A stretch of DNA of 64,000 nt, from assembly GCA_004173185.1 (NCBI GenBank), contig SEFZ01000004.1:62001-126000 (forward strand). Reading direction: 5' to 3'. The stretch comes from Sphingomonadales bacterium (GTDB lineage Bacteria; Pseudomonadota; Alphaproteobacteria; Sphingomonadales; Sphingomonadaceae). The first letter of the stretch is position 1. Every line of letters starts with the position of its first letter. This document shows positions 1-11,990 of the stretch, in pieces. The notes beneath the pieces were generated by a model. It did not search any database. It was not told the origin of the DNA and saw only the letters and a program-made list of their open reading frames with translations. Both the position numbers and the translations under genes were made by a program.

Positions 1-145
1 GATAATCATCCTGCGTGCGGCGCATGCAATGCACCGGCGATCCGCGATCCTGGCTGACACCGCGCGGCGCATCGGGCGGCGGCGGCGGGGCAGCGGACGT
101 GAGGAAAAAAGCGGAGCAACCGAGCAGCAAGCTGGAACGCGACAT
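1..145 (-). CDS. Secreted protein of unknown function, 5' end only
   Basis: The window edge cuts this gene, so only the first 48 codons are visible. The ATG at 145 follows a good ribosome binding site (GGGGAGAG, 5-6 bases upstream). The N-terminus MSRSSLLLGCSAFFLTSAAP is a short hydrophobic export signal. LLGC could be a lipobox, but hydrophobic residues continue after the Cys, so an ordinary Sec signal cleaved near the SAA is at least as likely. A run of five prolines and a segment with one Cys (PVHC) follow. No family can be named from so little. It starts transcription away from purD. Confidence 0.6.
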   Translation of the reverse strand, partial: MSRSSLLLGCSAFFLTSAAPPPPPDAPRGVSQDRGSPVHCMRRTQDDY

Positions 146-417
146 ATCACTCTCCCCAAAAGTGTCTGGCCTAATGTGCCGGGGGAATGTCACGCAGCCG
201 TGATGACCCTCCGATGAACAGATATGTTATCTTGTATCATCTGGACGTCAAGCTGACCGTTGGACGAAGTGCTCCTGCGAAAGCGGGAGGCCGCGGCCAC
301 GAAACGAGCCATTTGTAACCCTGGGGCCCTGCGTGCGCAGGGGAACAGCGCGGAGCTTGCTCGAGGATAAGCACCGAGCAAGTCCGGGGTGCAGAGGAAG
401 GAATGCGCGGCGCTCGC
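146..417. other. Intergenic region with hairpins, downstream of purD
   Basis: There is no credible gene in these 272 bases. They hold two imperfect palindromes: one around 269-286 (CTCCTGC/GCGGGAG) and one at 327-342 (CCCTGC-GTGC-GCAGGG). Neither is followed by a clear T-run on the minus strand, so a role as purD terminator is possible but unproven. The first resembles the GAAAGC-centred palindromes found elsewhere in the window. Confidence 0.4.
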
Positions 418-1683
418 CTAAAGCTTCTCGCGCTGGATTTCGCGCCAGCCGATATCGCGGCGGAAGAAGCCGGTCGGAAATTCGACGGCATCCACCGCCT
501 TGTACGCTGCGGCCTGCGCCTCACGGACATTCCTGCCCGCTGCCGTGACGTTCAGCACGCGCCCGCCGCTCGCGACCAGCACTTCGCCGTCCATCCGCGT
601 GCCGGCCTGGAACACTTGCGCGCCGCCAGCCTCTGCCTTGGGGATGCCACGGATAGTGCCGCCGCTCTCCGGCGTGCCGGGATAGCCATTCGCTGCCATC
701 ACGACGGTCAGTGCGCTGCCTGCCGAGAAACGCGGTGGCGCGCGGCCCGCGAGTTCGCCCCGCGCGGTGGCGACCATCCATTCGAGCAGATCATCCTCAA
801 GCCGCAGCATCAGCACCTGGCATTCGGGGTCCCCGAAGCGCGCATTATATTCGATCAGCTTCGGCCCCTCGGCGGTGAGCATCAGCCCGGCGTAGAGCAC
901 GCCCGAATAAGGCGAGCCCATTCGCGCCATCGCTTCGACCGTTGGCCGCACGATAGTGTCGATCGCCAGTGCCTCAAGCGCAGGCGTGAGCACGGGCGCG
1001 GGGCTGTAAGCGCCCATGCCGCCGGTGTTCGGGCCGACATCGCCGTCGCCGACGCGCTTGTGATCCTGCGCCGATCCGAACGACAGGATCGTCTCACCAT
1101 CGGTGAGGATGAACAGGCTGGCTTCCTCGCCTTCGAGGAATTCCTCGATAACCACGCTTGCGCCGGCATCCTCGAAGATCGCCAGAATCGCTTCCTCGGC
1201 CTCTTCGCGCGACATCGCCACGGTCACGCCCTTGCCCGCCGCAAGCCCATCGGCCTTGATCACCACCGGGATGCCGAAATCATCCAGCGCGGCAAGCGCG
1301 CCCTCCTTCGATTCGGCCTTGGCGAAGGCTGCGGTGGGGATGTTCTCACGCGCGCACAGATCCTTGGTGAAGCTCTTCGAGCCCTCCAGTTGTGCGGCGG
1401 CCTTGTTTGGCCCGAATACGCCGATTCCCATCGTGCGCAGGTTGTCGCCAAGCCCGGCGACCAACGGAGCTTCGGGGCCGATCACCACGAAATTGACCGA
1501 GTGGCGCAGGCAGAAATCGATGATCGAGCGATGATCGCTTACCGCAATATCCGCCAGCTCTGCATGCTCGGCTATTCCCGGATTTCCGGGCGCCGCCCAT
1601 AGCTTTTCAAGCGCCGGCGATTGCGCGAGCTTCCATGCGAGCGCATGTTCACGGCCTCCCGACCCAAGCAACAGGACGTTCAT
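418..1683 (-). CDS. purD: Phosphoribosylamine-glycine ligase (GARS)
   Basis: Second step of de novo purine synthesis: ATP-dependent joining of glycine to phosphoribosylamine in the cytosol. The 421-residue product has the usual length of the family. It begins with the canonical [19 protein letters not shown] and carries the ATP-grasp core ([11 protein letters not shown], then [10 protein letters not shown] and the [10 protein letters not shown] metal/ATP site). The frame stays open upstream to 1839, but the start is fixed at 1683 by the conserved N-terminus. That ATG overlaps the xseA ATG on the other strand, so the two genes diverge with no spacer and any purD promoter must lie inside xseA. 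purE and purK are in the window 15 kb away. Confidence 0.97.
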   Translation of the reverse strand: MNVLLLGSGGREHALAWKLAQSPALEKLWAAPGNPGIAEHAELADIAVSDHRSIIDFCLRHSVNFVVIGPEAPLVAGLGDNLRTMGIGVFGPNKAAAQLEGSKSFTKDLCARENIPTAAFAKAESKEGALAALDDFGIPVVIKADGLAAGKGVTVAMSREEAEEAILAIFEDAGASVVIEEFLEGEEASLFILTDGETILSFGSAQDHKRVGDGDVGPNTGGMGAYSPAPVLTPALEALAIDTIVRPTVEAMARMGSPYSGVLYAGLMLTAEGPKLIEYNARFGDPECQVLMLRLEDDLLEWMVATARGELAGRAPPRFSAGSALTVVMAANGYPGTPESGGTIRGIPKAEAGGAQVFQAGTRMDGEVLVASGGRVLNVTAAGRNVREAQAAAYKAVDAVEFPTGFFRRDIGWREIQREKL

Positions 1684-3076
1684 GGCCGACCCCTTTTTTG
1701 ACGATAGTGTTTCTGAGAATGGACTTGGGCGGCTGTTAGCCGAGGAGACGCCCGGCGACAACGCAGCCGCGATGAGCGTCAGCGAACTATCGTCAAAGCT
1801 CAAGCGGATGGTCGAAGGTGAATTCGGCCATGTCCGCATTCGCGGCGAGATTTCGGGGTGGAAACGCGCGGCCTCGGGCCATGCCTATCTGACGCTCAAG
1901 GATGCCGACGCCGTGATCGACGGGGTGATCTGGCGCGGGGCGGCATCGGCAATCCCGTTCAGCCCACAGGACGGACTTGAGGTGATCGCGACGGGCAAGC
2001 TAACCACCTATCCCGGCCGCTCCAAATATCAGATCGTGATCGAGCGGATGGAGCTGGCGGGCGAAGGCGCGCTGATGGCTTTGTTCGAGAAACTCAAGGC
2101 CAGCCTCGCCGCCGAAGGGCTGTTCGACCGCGAACGCAAAAAGCCGCTTCCCTATATGCCGCGCACCATCGGCGTGGTTACCTCGCCCACCGGCGCGGTG
2201 ATCAAGGACATACTGCATCGGCTTGCGGATCGCTTCCCCAGCCACGTGATCGTCTGGCCCGTAAAGGTGCAGGGCGACGGCGCGGCGGCCGAAGTCGCTG
2301 CGGCGATCCGGGGCTTTGATGCGCTGCCGGTGGATGGTCCGGTCAAGCGCCCGGACCTGATCATCGTTGCGCGCGGCGGCGGCTCCATCGAGGATCTTTG
2401 GGCGTTCAACGAGGAAGTCGTGGTTCGCGCGATTGCCGCCTGTTCGATTCCGCTGATCTCGGCGGTGGGGCATGAGACCGACACCAGCCTCTCCGATTTC
2501 GCGGCCGATCTGCGCGCGCCGACGCCGACTGCTGCCGCCGAAATGGCAGTGCCGGTACGCGCCGAAGTCGCCAACACGATCGCCACCCTCGCGCTGCGCA
2601 CCGAACGCTGCGCGCGCCGCTATCATGAGCGCGCCACCGAGCGACTGAGCGCTCTGGTCCGCGTGCTTCCCCGGCGCGATGCGCTGCTGGGACCCCAGCG
2701 CCAGAAGATGGACGACCTTGGCGGGCGTCTCGATCGCGCATTGGAGCGGCGGGTCACGCTGGCACGCGGCCAGCTCGATCGCTCGACCGGTGCGCTTCGC
2801 CCCGCGATCCTTGGCCAGCGCCTCGATGCTGCGCGCCAGAAACTCGACGCGGCGGGCCGCCATCTCGCTCTCGTGCACCCCAATCGCCCGCTCGAGCGCG
2901 GCTATGCCTGGGTCGAGGCGCGCGCATCCGGCAAGGTGATCGGCACTGCCGATGCAGCGCGCGCGGCCGGCGCAGTAACGCTCCGGTTCATCGATGGCGC
3001 GGTAGATGCGAAGGTTGAGCGGCCGGGCGGCAAGGCATATGCGTCGGAAAAGCCCGAACAGCCGAGCCTGTTGTGA
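1682..3076 (+). CDS. xseA: Exodeoxyribonuclease VII large subunit
   Basis: Catalytic subunit of ExoVII, which degrades single-stranded DNA from both ends in repair and recombination. The 464-residue protein shows the N-terminal OB fold ([28 protein letters not shown] region, residues ~30-125), the nuclease core with [14 protein letters not shown] and the [14 protein letters not shown] motif, and then [16 protein letters not shown] long coiled-coil-like region follows and the C-terminus has the family's ERGYAWV segment. The start at 1682 overlaps the divergent purD start. The small subunit xseB is not in this window. A DUF2093 gene follows 16 bases downstream. Confidence 0.96.
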   Translation: MADPFFDDSVSENGLGRLLAEETPGDNAAAMSVSELSSKLKRMVEGEFGHVRIRGEISGWKRAASGHAYLTLKDADAVIDGVIWRGAASAIPFSPQDGLEVIATGKLTTYPGRSKYQIVIERMELAGEGALMALFEKLKASLAAEGLFDRERKKPLPYMPRTIGVVTSPTGAVIKDILHRLADRFPSHVIVWPVKVQGDGAAAEVAAAIRGFDALPVDGPVKRPDLIIVARGGGSIEDLWAFNEEVVVRAIAACSIPLISAVGHETDTSLSDFAADLRAPTPTAAAEMAVPVRAEVANTIATLALRTERCARRYHERATERLSALVRVLPRRDALLGPQRQKMDDLGGRLDRALERRVTLARGQLDRSTGALRPAILGQRLDAARQKLDAAGRHLALVHPNRPLERGYAWVEARASGKVIGTADAARAAGAVTLRFIDGAVDAKVERPGGKAYASEKPEQPSLL

Positions 3077-3092
3077 AGGGCGGGAGAATAGC

Positions 3093-3287
3093 ATGTTGAT
3101 GTCGAACAGCCGCCCGGCGCGGTTGCATTATATGGCCAGCACCTTCCGCGTGCTGGTGCCCGGCGATCATGTCGTCTGCGCAGGGAGCGGCGAGCGGATC
3201 CAGCTCGACGCGCTGCGATATTGGAGCGTTGCGCGCCAGGAGCCCTATGCCAGCGCCGAGCTCGCCACCAAAGCGATGCACGGCTGA
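3093..3287 (+). CDS. DUF2093 family small protein
   Basis: A 64-residue protein with the DUF2093 pattern (LHYMASTFRVLVPGDHVVCAVTG-like core, then I-x-L-x-x-L-x-Y-W-S-V-x-R-Q-E-x-Y). This family is common next to xseA in alphaproteobacteria and its function is unknown. The ATG at 3093 follows GGGAGAATAG. The stop overlaps the next start (TGATG), so translation of the M23 peptidase is probably coupled to it. Confidence 0.85.
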   Translation: MLMSNSRPARLHYMASTFRVLVPGDHVVCAGSGERIQLDALRYWSVARQEPYASAELATKAMHG

Positions 3288-4189
3288 TGGGTCTCGCTGC
3301 TCGCCTTCCCGCCGTCGCCGCCGTCTGGGTATTGCTCGGCACCTGCGTTCAACTGCCCACCGCAGGCGCTGCAGACAGTTTCGCGCGCGCTTCGCTGCCC
3401 GCTGCGCCGCAGTCCGATCCGGCTGCGCGCTTTGCACTTGAGGGGCCGCTGATTCAGGGCGGAGCGGTGCTCGGCACGGCTCCCAAGGGATCGACGTTGC
3501 TCACGCTCAACGGCGCCCCGGTGCCGATCGCGCCCGATCGCCGCTTCCTGATCGCATTCGATCGTGACGCCGGCCCCGCTGCCACGCTCGTTGCGACGCT
3601 GGATAATGGCCAGCAGGTCCGCCGCGAGCTCAAAATCGCGCCGCGCGCCTGGGATATTTCGCGGCTTAATACCTTGCCCAAATATCCGGTTCCGCGCCCG
3701 GAATTCGAGCGGCTCCGCGCCCCCGAACTCGCGCAGATCGTTGCCGCGCGGCGGATGCAAAGCGATTCGCTCGGCTGGCGTCAGACGATGCTGTGGCCGG
3801 TGACCGGCCGCATCTCCACGCTGTTTGGTTCGCAGCGAATCTATGCAGGTGAGCCTGGCTCCTATCATTCGGGCATCGACATTGCCCGGCCCACTGGCAC
3901 GACAATACTCGCGCCCGCAGACGGAGTTGTCGTGCTGGCCGCCGCCAAGCCCTTCACGCTCGAAGGCAATCTGCTGATGGTGGATCATGGCGGCGGGCTC
4001 AACAGCGCGTTCATGCATTTGTCGAAGATCAGCGTGCGCGTGGGCGAACATGTTCGCCGCGGCCAGCCGATTGGCGCGGTGGGGATGAGCGGGCGCGCCA
4101 CCGGGCCGCACCTTCACTGGAGTCTCAAGTGGCGCGATGCCCGGATTGACCCGCTTTTACTTGCCGGGCCGATGCCTGTAGCTGAATAG
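3287..4189 (+). CDS. M23 family metallopeptidase, exported
   Basis: Probable periplasmic peptidoglycan endopeptidase, or a LytM-type regulator of amidases. It has 300 residues with an N-terminal signal sequence (VAAVWVLLGTCVQLPTAGAA), a beta-rich central part, and the C-terminal M23 domain. The domain keeps the zinc ligands: HSGIDIA (His and Asp), HLH in GPHLHWSL, and the HG...FMHLS segment. Because these are intact, an active enzyme is more likely than a degenerate LytM factor. The start ATG overlaps the DUF2093 stop (TGATG), and the three genes xseA-DUF2093-M23 read as one operon. Confidence 0.9.
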   Translation: MGLAARLPAVAAVWVLLGTCVQLPTAGAADSFARASLPAAPQSDPAARFALEGPLIQGGAVLGTAPKGSTLLTLNGAPVPIAPDRRFLIAFDRDAGPAATLVATLDNGQQVRRELKIAPRAWDISRLNTLPKYPVPRPEFERLRAPELAQIVAARRMQSDSLGWRQTMLWPVTGRISTLFGSQRIYAGEPGSYHSGIDIARPTGTTILAPADGVVVLAAAKPFTLEGNLLMVDHGGGLNSAFMHLSKISVRVGEHVRRGQPIGAVGMSGRATGPHLHWSLKWRDARIDPLLLAGPMPVAE

Positions 4190-4449
4190 TCATTCGAGCT
4201 TCTCTCGCGCTGCAACATAAACTAACGATTCCGGCGGCTTTGACGCAACAAAATGCGCGGTATTGTGTCATTTTAGATACAGGTACCCTAAAAGCGGGCG
4301 CAGCAATCTGAACGCAGGGTTTACAGCGCCCGCCTCCATCTTCATCCATCGACCCAAGCTTTGCCTGAGGTATGCCATGCGTACATCGGATGAAGCGGGG
4401 AGACACACCGGAGCGCAGTCAATGCATCTCCGGAAAAGCGAGGGAATTT
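4190..4449 (+). promoter_or_regulatory. Leader region of the Oar-like TonB receptor
   Basis: A 260-base region without a credible gene. TTGACG (4240-4245) and TATTGT (4261-4266) could be a weak sigma-70 pair, but the 15-base spacer is short. AGCGAGGGAATTT just before 4450 provides the ribosome binding site. No riboswitch fold was recognised. Confidence 0.3.
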
Positions 4450-7400
4450 ATGAAGAGCAATCACATCTTGAAGCTGCGCGCAGGTACGGCGATGCAGGCT
4501 CTGGCGCTGATCGGCGCCAGCGTCGGCGCTGTTGCGTTTGCAGCTCCGGCCGCCGCGCAGGACTACACCTCGGGCGCGCTTTCGGGCACCGTGACCAACG
4601 AGACCGGTGAATCGGTCGGCGGCGCGACCGTCACGATCACGTCGCGCGGCCAGGGCTTCACCCGCACCGCAACCACCTCGAGCAGCGGCGCTTTCCGTTT
4701 CGCAGGCCTGGCCCCAGGCGCGTATGACGTCGCAGTGACCGCAGATGGCGTTCCCGGATGGCGCGCTGAGGGCGTTTCGGTTCTCGCGTCGCAGACCGCT
4801 TCGCTCGACATCGCACTCGGTGCCGAAGAAATCGTCGTCACCGGTGCAGCCGCAGCGTCCAGCACGGGCGGTTCGGTTACCGGCCTGACCGTCGATCTGC
4901 AGCAGTTCGTCAAGACCAACCCGATCAACCGCGATCTGACCTCGGTCATCCTGCTCGCTCCGGGCACTTCGCTCGGCGACGATGGCTTCGGCAATCTCGC
5001 TTCGATCGGCGGTTCGTCGGTCGCTGAGAACGCTTATTACATCAACGGTCTGAACACGACGAACTTCGATAACTATCTCGGTTCGGCTCGCGTGCCGTTC
5101 GAGTTCTATCGTTCGGTCGAAGTGAAGTCGGGCGGCTATTCGGCTGAATTCGGTCGCGCAACCGGCGGCATCATCAACGCTGTTTCGAAGTCGGGCAGCA
5201 ACGATTTCACTGCAGGTATCCACCTGAACTACGAGCCGGACGCTTTCCGTTCGAACTCGAAGAACCTGTACAACCGTACGGCGGCTGGCGTTGAGACCCA
5301 GGTCACCAACCGCGCGTTCGATCGCACCAAGAGCTATTCGGCAATCATCGAAGCCGGCGGCCCGGTTATCCGCGATCGCCTGTTCGTATATGGTCTGGCT
5401 GAATTCCGCCGTTCGGAATCGCTGCGTAACAGCCGCACAACCCGTCTGGGCACTGAGCGCGTCAACAACGACCCGTTCTATGCGTTCAAGATCGACGCAT
5501 ATCCGATCGACGGCCATCACCTCGAGTTCACCGGCTTCGATACCCGCAACACCGAAACTGCGACCACGTTCTCTTATCTCGAGAATGGCGCTGCTCCGAT
5601 TGCAAGCACCCTCGGTGTCCCGACGCTTGGCGCTTCGACCAGCCAGGTCAAGAACAAGGCCGGCGGCTTCAACTTCGTGGGCCAGTACACCGGCACCTTC
5701 GCCGACTGGCTGACGGTTTCGGGTGCCTATGGTAAGGTTCGCGACAATTTCGAGCAGATCGGTGTTGATGCGGGCTCGAGCACGTTCTTCTTCCAGAACG
5801 GTTCGGGCGGCTTCATCAACCGCACTACCGGCCTAGCCACGACTTCGACCGATCCGGCGGGTGTCCCGCAGGCCGGCTTGTTCACGGGTCAGCCGAACGC
5901 GAGCCGTGACTTCCCGTACACCACCGAGCGCGAGTTCTTCCGTGGTGACGTCGATTTGTTCTTCAACCTTCTCGGCGACCACCACATCCGTGCTGGTTTC
6001 GACGTTGAAAACAACGATCTGAACCACGTTTCGGTACGTAACGGTGCGGCAGATCTGACCCGTCTGGGCTTCCTGCGCCCGGCAGCAGTCAATGCGAACT
6101 TCGGCGGCGCCGGTGCCTCGCTGATCCTGCGCGCTGGCAACGTTGTTGAAGTCAACTACTTCAACGGCGGCGGCACCTTCTCCGCTCAGAACAAGGCGTT
6201 CTACATTCAGGACGAGTGGAAGTTGGGCGATCGACTGACCGTCAACCTCGGCCTGCGTCGCGACGACTTCAGCCTCGATAAGCCGGGCGGCACGCCGTAC
6301 ATCACCCTCGACGAGAACTATGCACCGCGGGTTGCGGCCAGCTATGACCTCTGGGAAGGTGAGACCGGTCGCGTCTACGGTTCGTTCGGCCGCTACTTCC
6401 TGCCGGTCGCCAGCAACACGGCGTTCCGTCAGGCGAGCCCGGAAATCTACGTCCGCGAGCGTTACAACTATAATGGCTTCCTCGCGAACGGCCTGCCGAA
6501 CCTCGGAACGCAGATCACGACCCTCGCGGCATATCAGGCACCTTGCCCGACTATGATTCCGCAGGGCCTGACCCCGTTCTCGAGCGGCCGGAACTGCAAC
6601 GTGACCGGCGACGGTACCGTTAAGCCGACCAATGCGAGCCTTTCGTCGACCCTCAAGGCTACTCGCGAAACCGAGTGGATTGTTGGTTACGAGCACGAGT
6701 TCGGTGATGTTACCCTGGGTCTGAACTACACCCATCGTAACATGGACGTCAGCGCTGAAGACGTCGCCGTCGATGCCGCTGTTCTGGCTTACTGCACCAA
6801 GAACGGCATCGCTGGTTGTGCTGCCACCTGGACTGGTTTCCACCAGTACGTGATTCTGAACCCGGGCAGCGCAGCGACTTTCGCTCTGGCCGGCAAGGAT
6901 GGCCGTACGGTCACCATTTCGGCTGATGACCTCAAGTATCCGAAGGCGAAGCGCACCTATGACGCTGTTGAATTCACGTTCAACCGCAAGTGGGACGGCA
7001 AGTGGAGCCTGAACGGCAGCTACACCTGGTCGAAGAGCAAGGGTAACTCGGAAGGCTTCGTGCAGTCCGATTTCGAGCAGGACGATTCCGGCATCACGCA
7101 GGATTTCGATCAGCCCGGTTTCGTGCAGGGTGCCTATGGCCGCCTGCCGAACGATCGTACGCATCGCATCAAGCTTCAGGGCGCATATGCTCTGACTGAT
7201 GATTTCATCGTGGGCACCAGCGTCCGTGTTGAATCGGAGCGTCCGCTGAGCTGCTTCGGCTTCAACCCGAACCCGAACTACTTCGATCCGACCGGCCCGG
7301 CTTACTCGGACTTCGGCAATGCCTATGGTGCGGCTTCGCACTATTGCCAGGGTAAGCTTTCGCCGCGCGGTACGGCTCAGTCGACTGAGTGGTTCTCCTC

Positions 7401-7611
7401 GATCGATCTGTCGGCTCGCTACAACGTCGTGTTCGGTGATCAGACCGTCACGCTGCGCGCAGACGTGTTCAACCTCCTCAATTCGCAGTCGATCCAGGGT
7501 CGTAGCGAAATTGGCGAGCTGGACATTCTGGTCAACAACCCGAACTACGGTATCGCATCGTCCTATCAGGCGCCGCGTTACGTGCGTCTGGGTCTGGACA
7601 TCGCGTTCTGA
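4450..7611 (+). CDS. Oar-like TonB-dependent outer membrane receptor
   Basis: A 1053-residue outer-membrane receptor. Residues 1-37 are a signal peptide ending AAPAAAQ. Residues ~40-120 are a carboxypeptidase regulatory-like beta-sandwich (SGTVTNETGESVGGATVTI). EEIVVTG near residue 127 is the probable TonB box, followed by the plug (YYINGLNTTNFDN, FGRATGGIINAVSKSG). The rest is a large barrel ending in an aromatic residue (RLGLDIAF). The start at 4450 is chosen over upstream in-frame codons because of the AGGGAA site and the signal peptide. The ligand cannot be told from sequence; Oar-type members are usually linked to peptides or other bulky substrates. Codon use (many cgt, ggt, gtt) differs from neighbours and suggests high expression. 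A strong terminator follows. Confidence 0.92.
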   Translation: MKSNHILKLRAGTAMQALALIGASVGAVAFAAPAAAQDYTSGALSGTVTNETGESVGGATVTITSRGQGFTRTATTSSSGAFRFAGLAPGAYDVAVTADGVPGWRAEGVSVLASQTASLDIALGAEEIVVTGAAAASSTGGSVTGLTVDLQQFVKTNPINRDLTSVILLAPGTSLGDDGFGNLASIGGSSVAENAYYINGLNTTNFDNYLGSARVPFEFYRSVEVKSGGYSAEFGRATGGIINAVSKSGSNDFTAGIHLNYEPDAFRSNSKNLYNRTAAGVETQVTNRAFDRTKSYSAIIEAGGPVIRDRLFVYGLAEFRRSESLRNSRTTRLGTERVNNDPFYAFKIDAYPIDGHHLEFTGFDTRNTETATTFSYLENGAAPIASTLGVPTLGASTSQVKNKAGGFNFVGQYTGTFADWLTVSGAYGKVRDNFEQIGVDAGSSTFFFQNGSGGFINRTTGLATTSTDPAGVPQAGLFTGQPNASRDFPYTTEREFFRGDVDLFFNLLGDHHIRAGFDVENNDLNHVSVRNGAADLTRLGFLRPAAVNANFGGAGASLILRAGNVVEVNYFNGGGTFSAQNKAFYIQDEWKLGDRLTVNLGLRRDDFSLDKPGGTPYITLDENYAPRVAASYDLWEGETGRVYGSFGRYFLPVASNTAFRQASPEIYVRERYNYNGFLANGLPNLGTQITTLAAYQAPCPTMIPQGLTPFSSGRNCNVTGDGTVKPTNASLSSTLKATRETEWIVGYEHEFGDVTLGLNYTHRNMDVSAEDVAVDAAVLAYCTKNGIAGCAATWTGFHQYVILNPGSAATFALAGKDGRTVTISADDLKYPKAKRTYDAVEFTFNRKWDGKWSLNGSYTWSKSKGNSEGFVQSDFEQDDSGITQDFDQPGFVQGAYGRLPNDRTHRIKLQGAYALTDDFIVGTSVRVESERPLSCFGFNPNPNYFDPTGPAYSDFGNAYGAASHYCQGKLSPRGTAQSTEWFSSIDLSARYNVVFGDQTVTLRADVFNLLNSQSIQGRSEIGELDILVNNPNYGIASSYQAPRYVRLGLDIAF

Positions 7612-7637
7612 TCTGATCGGAACCGACCAAAGAAAGA

Positions 7638-7668
7638 GAGAGGCGGGCTTTGGCCCGCCTCTTTTTTT
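7638..7668 (+). terminator. Rho-independent terminator of the TonB receptor
   Basis: The stem GAGGCGGGC (7640-7648) pairs with GCCCGCCTC (7653-7661) over a TTTG loop and is followed directly by TTTTTTT. It lies 30 bases after the receptor stop. Confidence 0.93.
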
Positions 7669-7781
7669 GTCCGTGAAGCATAGCGCGCTGCTGTGCAGAT
7701 GGCGCGTCGCGCAAAGGCAAAACGCGGGCCGCGGTTCGCTACGATTTCAGAAGAGTTGGAAGCCGCGAAGCGGCTCTGCCG

Positions 7782-9245
7782 CTATTTGAAATAGGTTGCG
7801 CGGAAGGCGTCCATATACGGCGCGATCGCGGCGGCGCTGCCGATCCGATCGATCGCGATTGGCGCGCGAACCTGCTGCACGCTCGCGGTGCGAACATCGC
7901 GTTTGGCGGTGTGCGGCTGATGGACCTGCGGCTCGTCGGGAAGCCCGCATCGTGCAAGAATGGTCGGGATCCATTGCGCGGGTTCACGCACGAGATCCTC
8001 ATAGCGCACCGGCAGGATCCGCTCTCCGAAATGCTCGGTCCAATGCGCGAAAAGCCGGTCTTCCTCGCGGAAGACGTGGCCGATATCGGCGAACGACCAG
8101 CTCCACGGTATGCCCGCAGTGAAGAAACTGCGAAAGGCCGAAAGGGCGGTATCCTCGGGATCACGCCGCATCCAGATGATGGGCGCAGTCGGCAGCGTGT
8201 GGAGCAGCAGCCCCATCAGGCGCGACTGGCTCAGTGTCTTGTCGACGATCAGCCCCTCGTCGCCAAACCACATGCCGAGCGTCCGGTGATAATCGTGCGC
8301 AAGTGCGCCCCAGGGGTCCTCGGAGCCCAAGACCTTGTCTTCGAAGCGATGCGCACCGGCGAGCGTATAGTCTTCGGTCGGGATCAGTGCGGGCTGCATC
8401 GCATTGACCTCGCCGCCCTCGGCAACGCGTGAATGACTGACCAAGATCTGTTCGACCAGGGTGGTGCCCGAACGGGGGAGCCCGTTGACGATCAGTGCAC
8501 GCGATTCGCGCGCGCCCGATGGCTTTAGCTTGGCCAGTGCCTCGGGCGTGAATGTCGCGATGATCTGATCAACCTGGGCAGTTAGCTCGGCAGGATCGAA
8601 TTGCTCGACACGCCGGCGCAATGCTGCACCCTCGTCATAGTTGGCGAATGCGCGATCATAATCGCCGCAATCATAATAGGCCTTGGCAAGACCGTAGAGG
8701 AAGCGTGCTGCCAGTTCGCCATCGGCGCCCCTGGTGAATGCCGCGCGATGCTTTTCCATCGCTGCCAGATCGGCATCGCCGGGCGTGAAGGTCTTTATCA
8801 TCGCCAGCGCGAACCAGGTCTGCGGCATCATCGGCACTGCTTTCAGCGCACGGCGATAATAGTCCTCAGCCTGGACGAAATCGCCGCGCTGGCCGGCGAT
8901 CGTTCCCAGAAAATGCATGATGCCGGGATGGTTACGCGGCCCTGCGGGCAGCCGATCGATCTCATCGAGCGCAATCTGCGTGCGGCCATAGGTGGCGAGT
9001 TCGCCCCAATAATATAGCAGCCGCTCGGGGCTGAGGGGTGCGGTGCGCGCAACGCGCTGCGACGCGGCCAAGGACAGTTCGATCTCGCCGATATGCGCCG
9101 CAAGTCGCGCAACGCTGCGCCAGCTTTCCCCGCTCGCGGCACCGCGACGCAGCTCGGTTTCAAGGAGATGCGCCGCTTGCCTGCGGTCGCCCGCCTGAAG
9201 TGCGTCGATTGCCTGAAGCGTGAGAGACTTGGGGGAGCTTGCCAT
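7782..9245 (-). CDS. TPR-containing sulfotransferase family protein
   Basis: Likely transfers a sulfate group from PAPS to an unknown acceptor. The 487-residue protein has an N-terminal half of TPR-like helical repeats (residues ~1-220; e.g. GDFVQAEDYYRRALKAVPMMPQTW). A sulfotransferase domain follows, opening with the PAPS 5'-phosphosulfate loop NGLPRSGTTLVEQIL (PRSGTT at ~257-262). W-x-R-x-P-E-D-T-A-L-S near residue 380 fits the 3'-phosphate site. The start at 9245 follows GGGGGAGAC. It faces the Oar-like receptor tail to tail, a pairing I recall as frequent in sphingomonads. The acceptor could be a surface glycan, lipid or protein Tyr; the sequence does not say. Confidence 0.85.
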   Translation of the reverse strand: MASSPKSLTLQAIDALQAGDRRQAAHLLETELRRGAASGESWRSVARLAAHIGEIELSLAASQRVARTAPLSPERLLYYWGELATYGRTQIALDEIDRLPAGPRNHPGIMHFLGTIAGQRGDFVQAEDYYRRALKAVPMMPQTWFALAMIKTFTPGDADLAAMEKHRAAFTRGADGELAARFLYGLAKAYYDCGDYDRAFANYDEGAALRRRVEQFDPAELTAQVDQIIATFTPEALAKLKPSGARESRALIVNGLPRSGTTLVEQILVSHSRVAEGGEVNAMQPALIPTEDYTLAGAHRFEDKVLGSEDPWGALAHDYHRTLGMWFGDEGLIVDKTLSQSRLMGLLLHTLPTAPIIWMRRDPEDTALSAFRSFFTAGIPWSWSFADIGHVFREEDRLFAHWTEHFGERILPVRYEDLVREPAQWIPTILARCGLPDEPQVHQPHTAKRDVRTASVQQVRAPIAIDRIGSAAAIAPYMDAFRATYFK

Positions 9246-9289
9246 GTCTCCCCCTGTAATGCCCCCGCGCGTTTTGGCAAAACCGCCGC

Positions 9290-11872
<2,583 letters not shown>

Positions 11873-11899
11873 GGGATTCCCTGTAAGACTGTGCCAGAC

Positions 11900-11927
11900 A
11901 GATGGTGTTGTATTTGGGCAACACAAG
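11900..11927 (-). promoter_or_regulatory. Heat-shock (RpoH-type) promoter of clpB
   Basis: On the minus strand, CTTG (11927-11924) is separated by 18 bases from CCATCT (11905-11900). This matches the alphaproteobacterial RpoH pattern CTTG-N17/18-CCTATNT well apart from the -10. Transcription would start near 11893, giving a leader of about 20 bases. A 6-base inverted repeat, GTGTTG/CAACAC (11905-11924), sits in the spacer. Confidence 0.6.
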
Positions 11928-11939
11928 AGGGGTGCGCGA

Positions 11940-11990
11940 TGATCGGTACGTTATCTGCGCTCGTGCTGGCTGGGATGCAAACCGGCTAAG
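11940..11990 (+). CDS. Possible 16-codon micro-ORF
   Basis: ATG at 11940 follows AAGAGGGG and encodes [16 protein letters not shown] before TAA. The peptide is hydrophobic and could be a leader peptide or nothing. It lies between clpB and the acylase, reading toward the acylase. There is no family match I can name. Confidence 0.2.

Noticed and set aside
403..1602. 399-codon plus-strand frame antisense to purD
   Set aside because: It is a GC-rich shadow of purD with low-complexity Arg/His/Ala content and no domain. purD on the other strand is certain.
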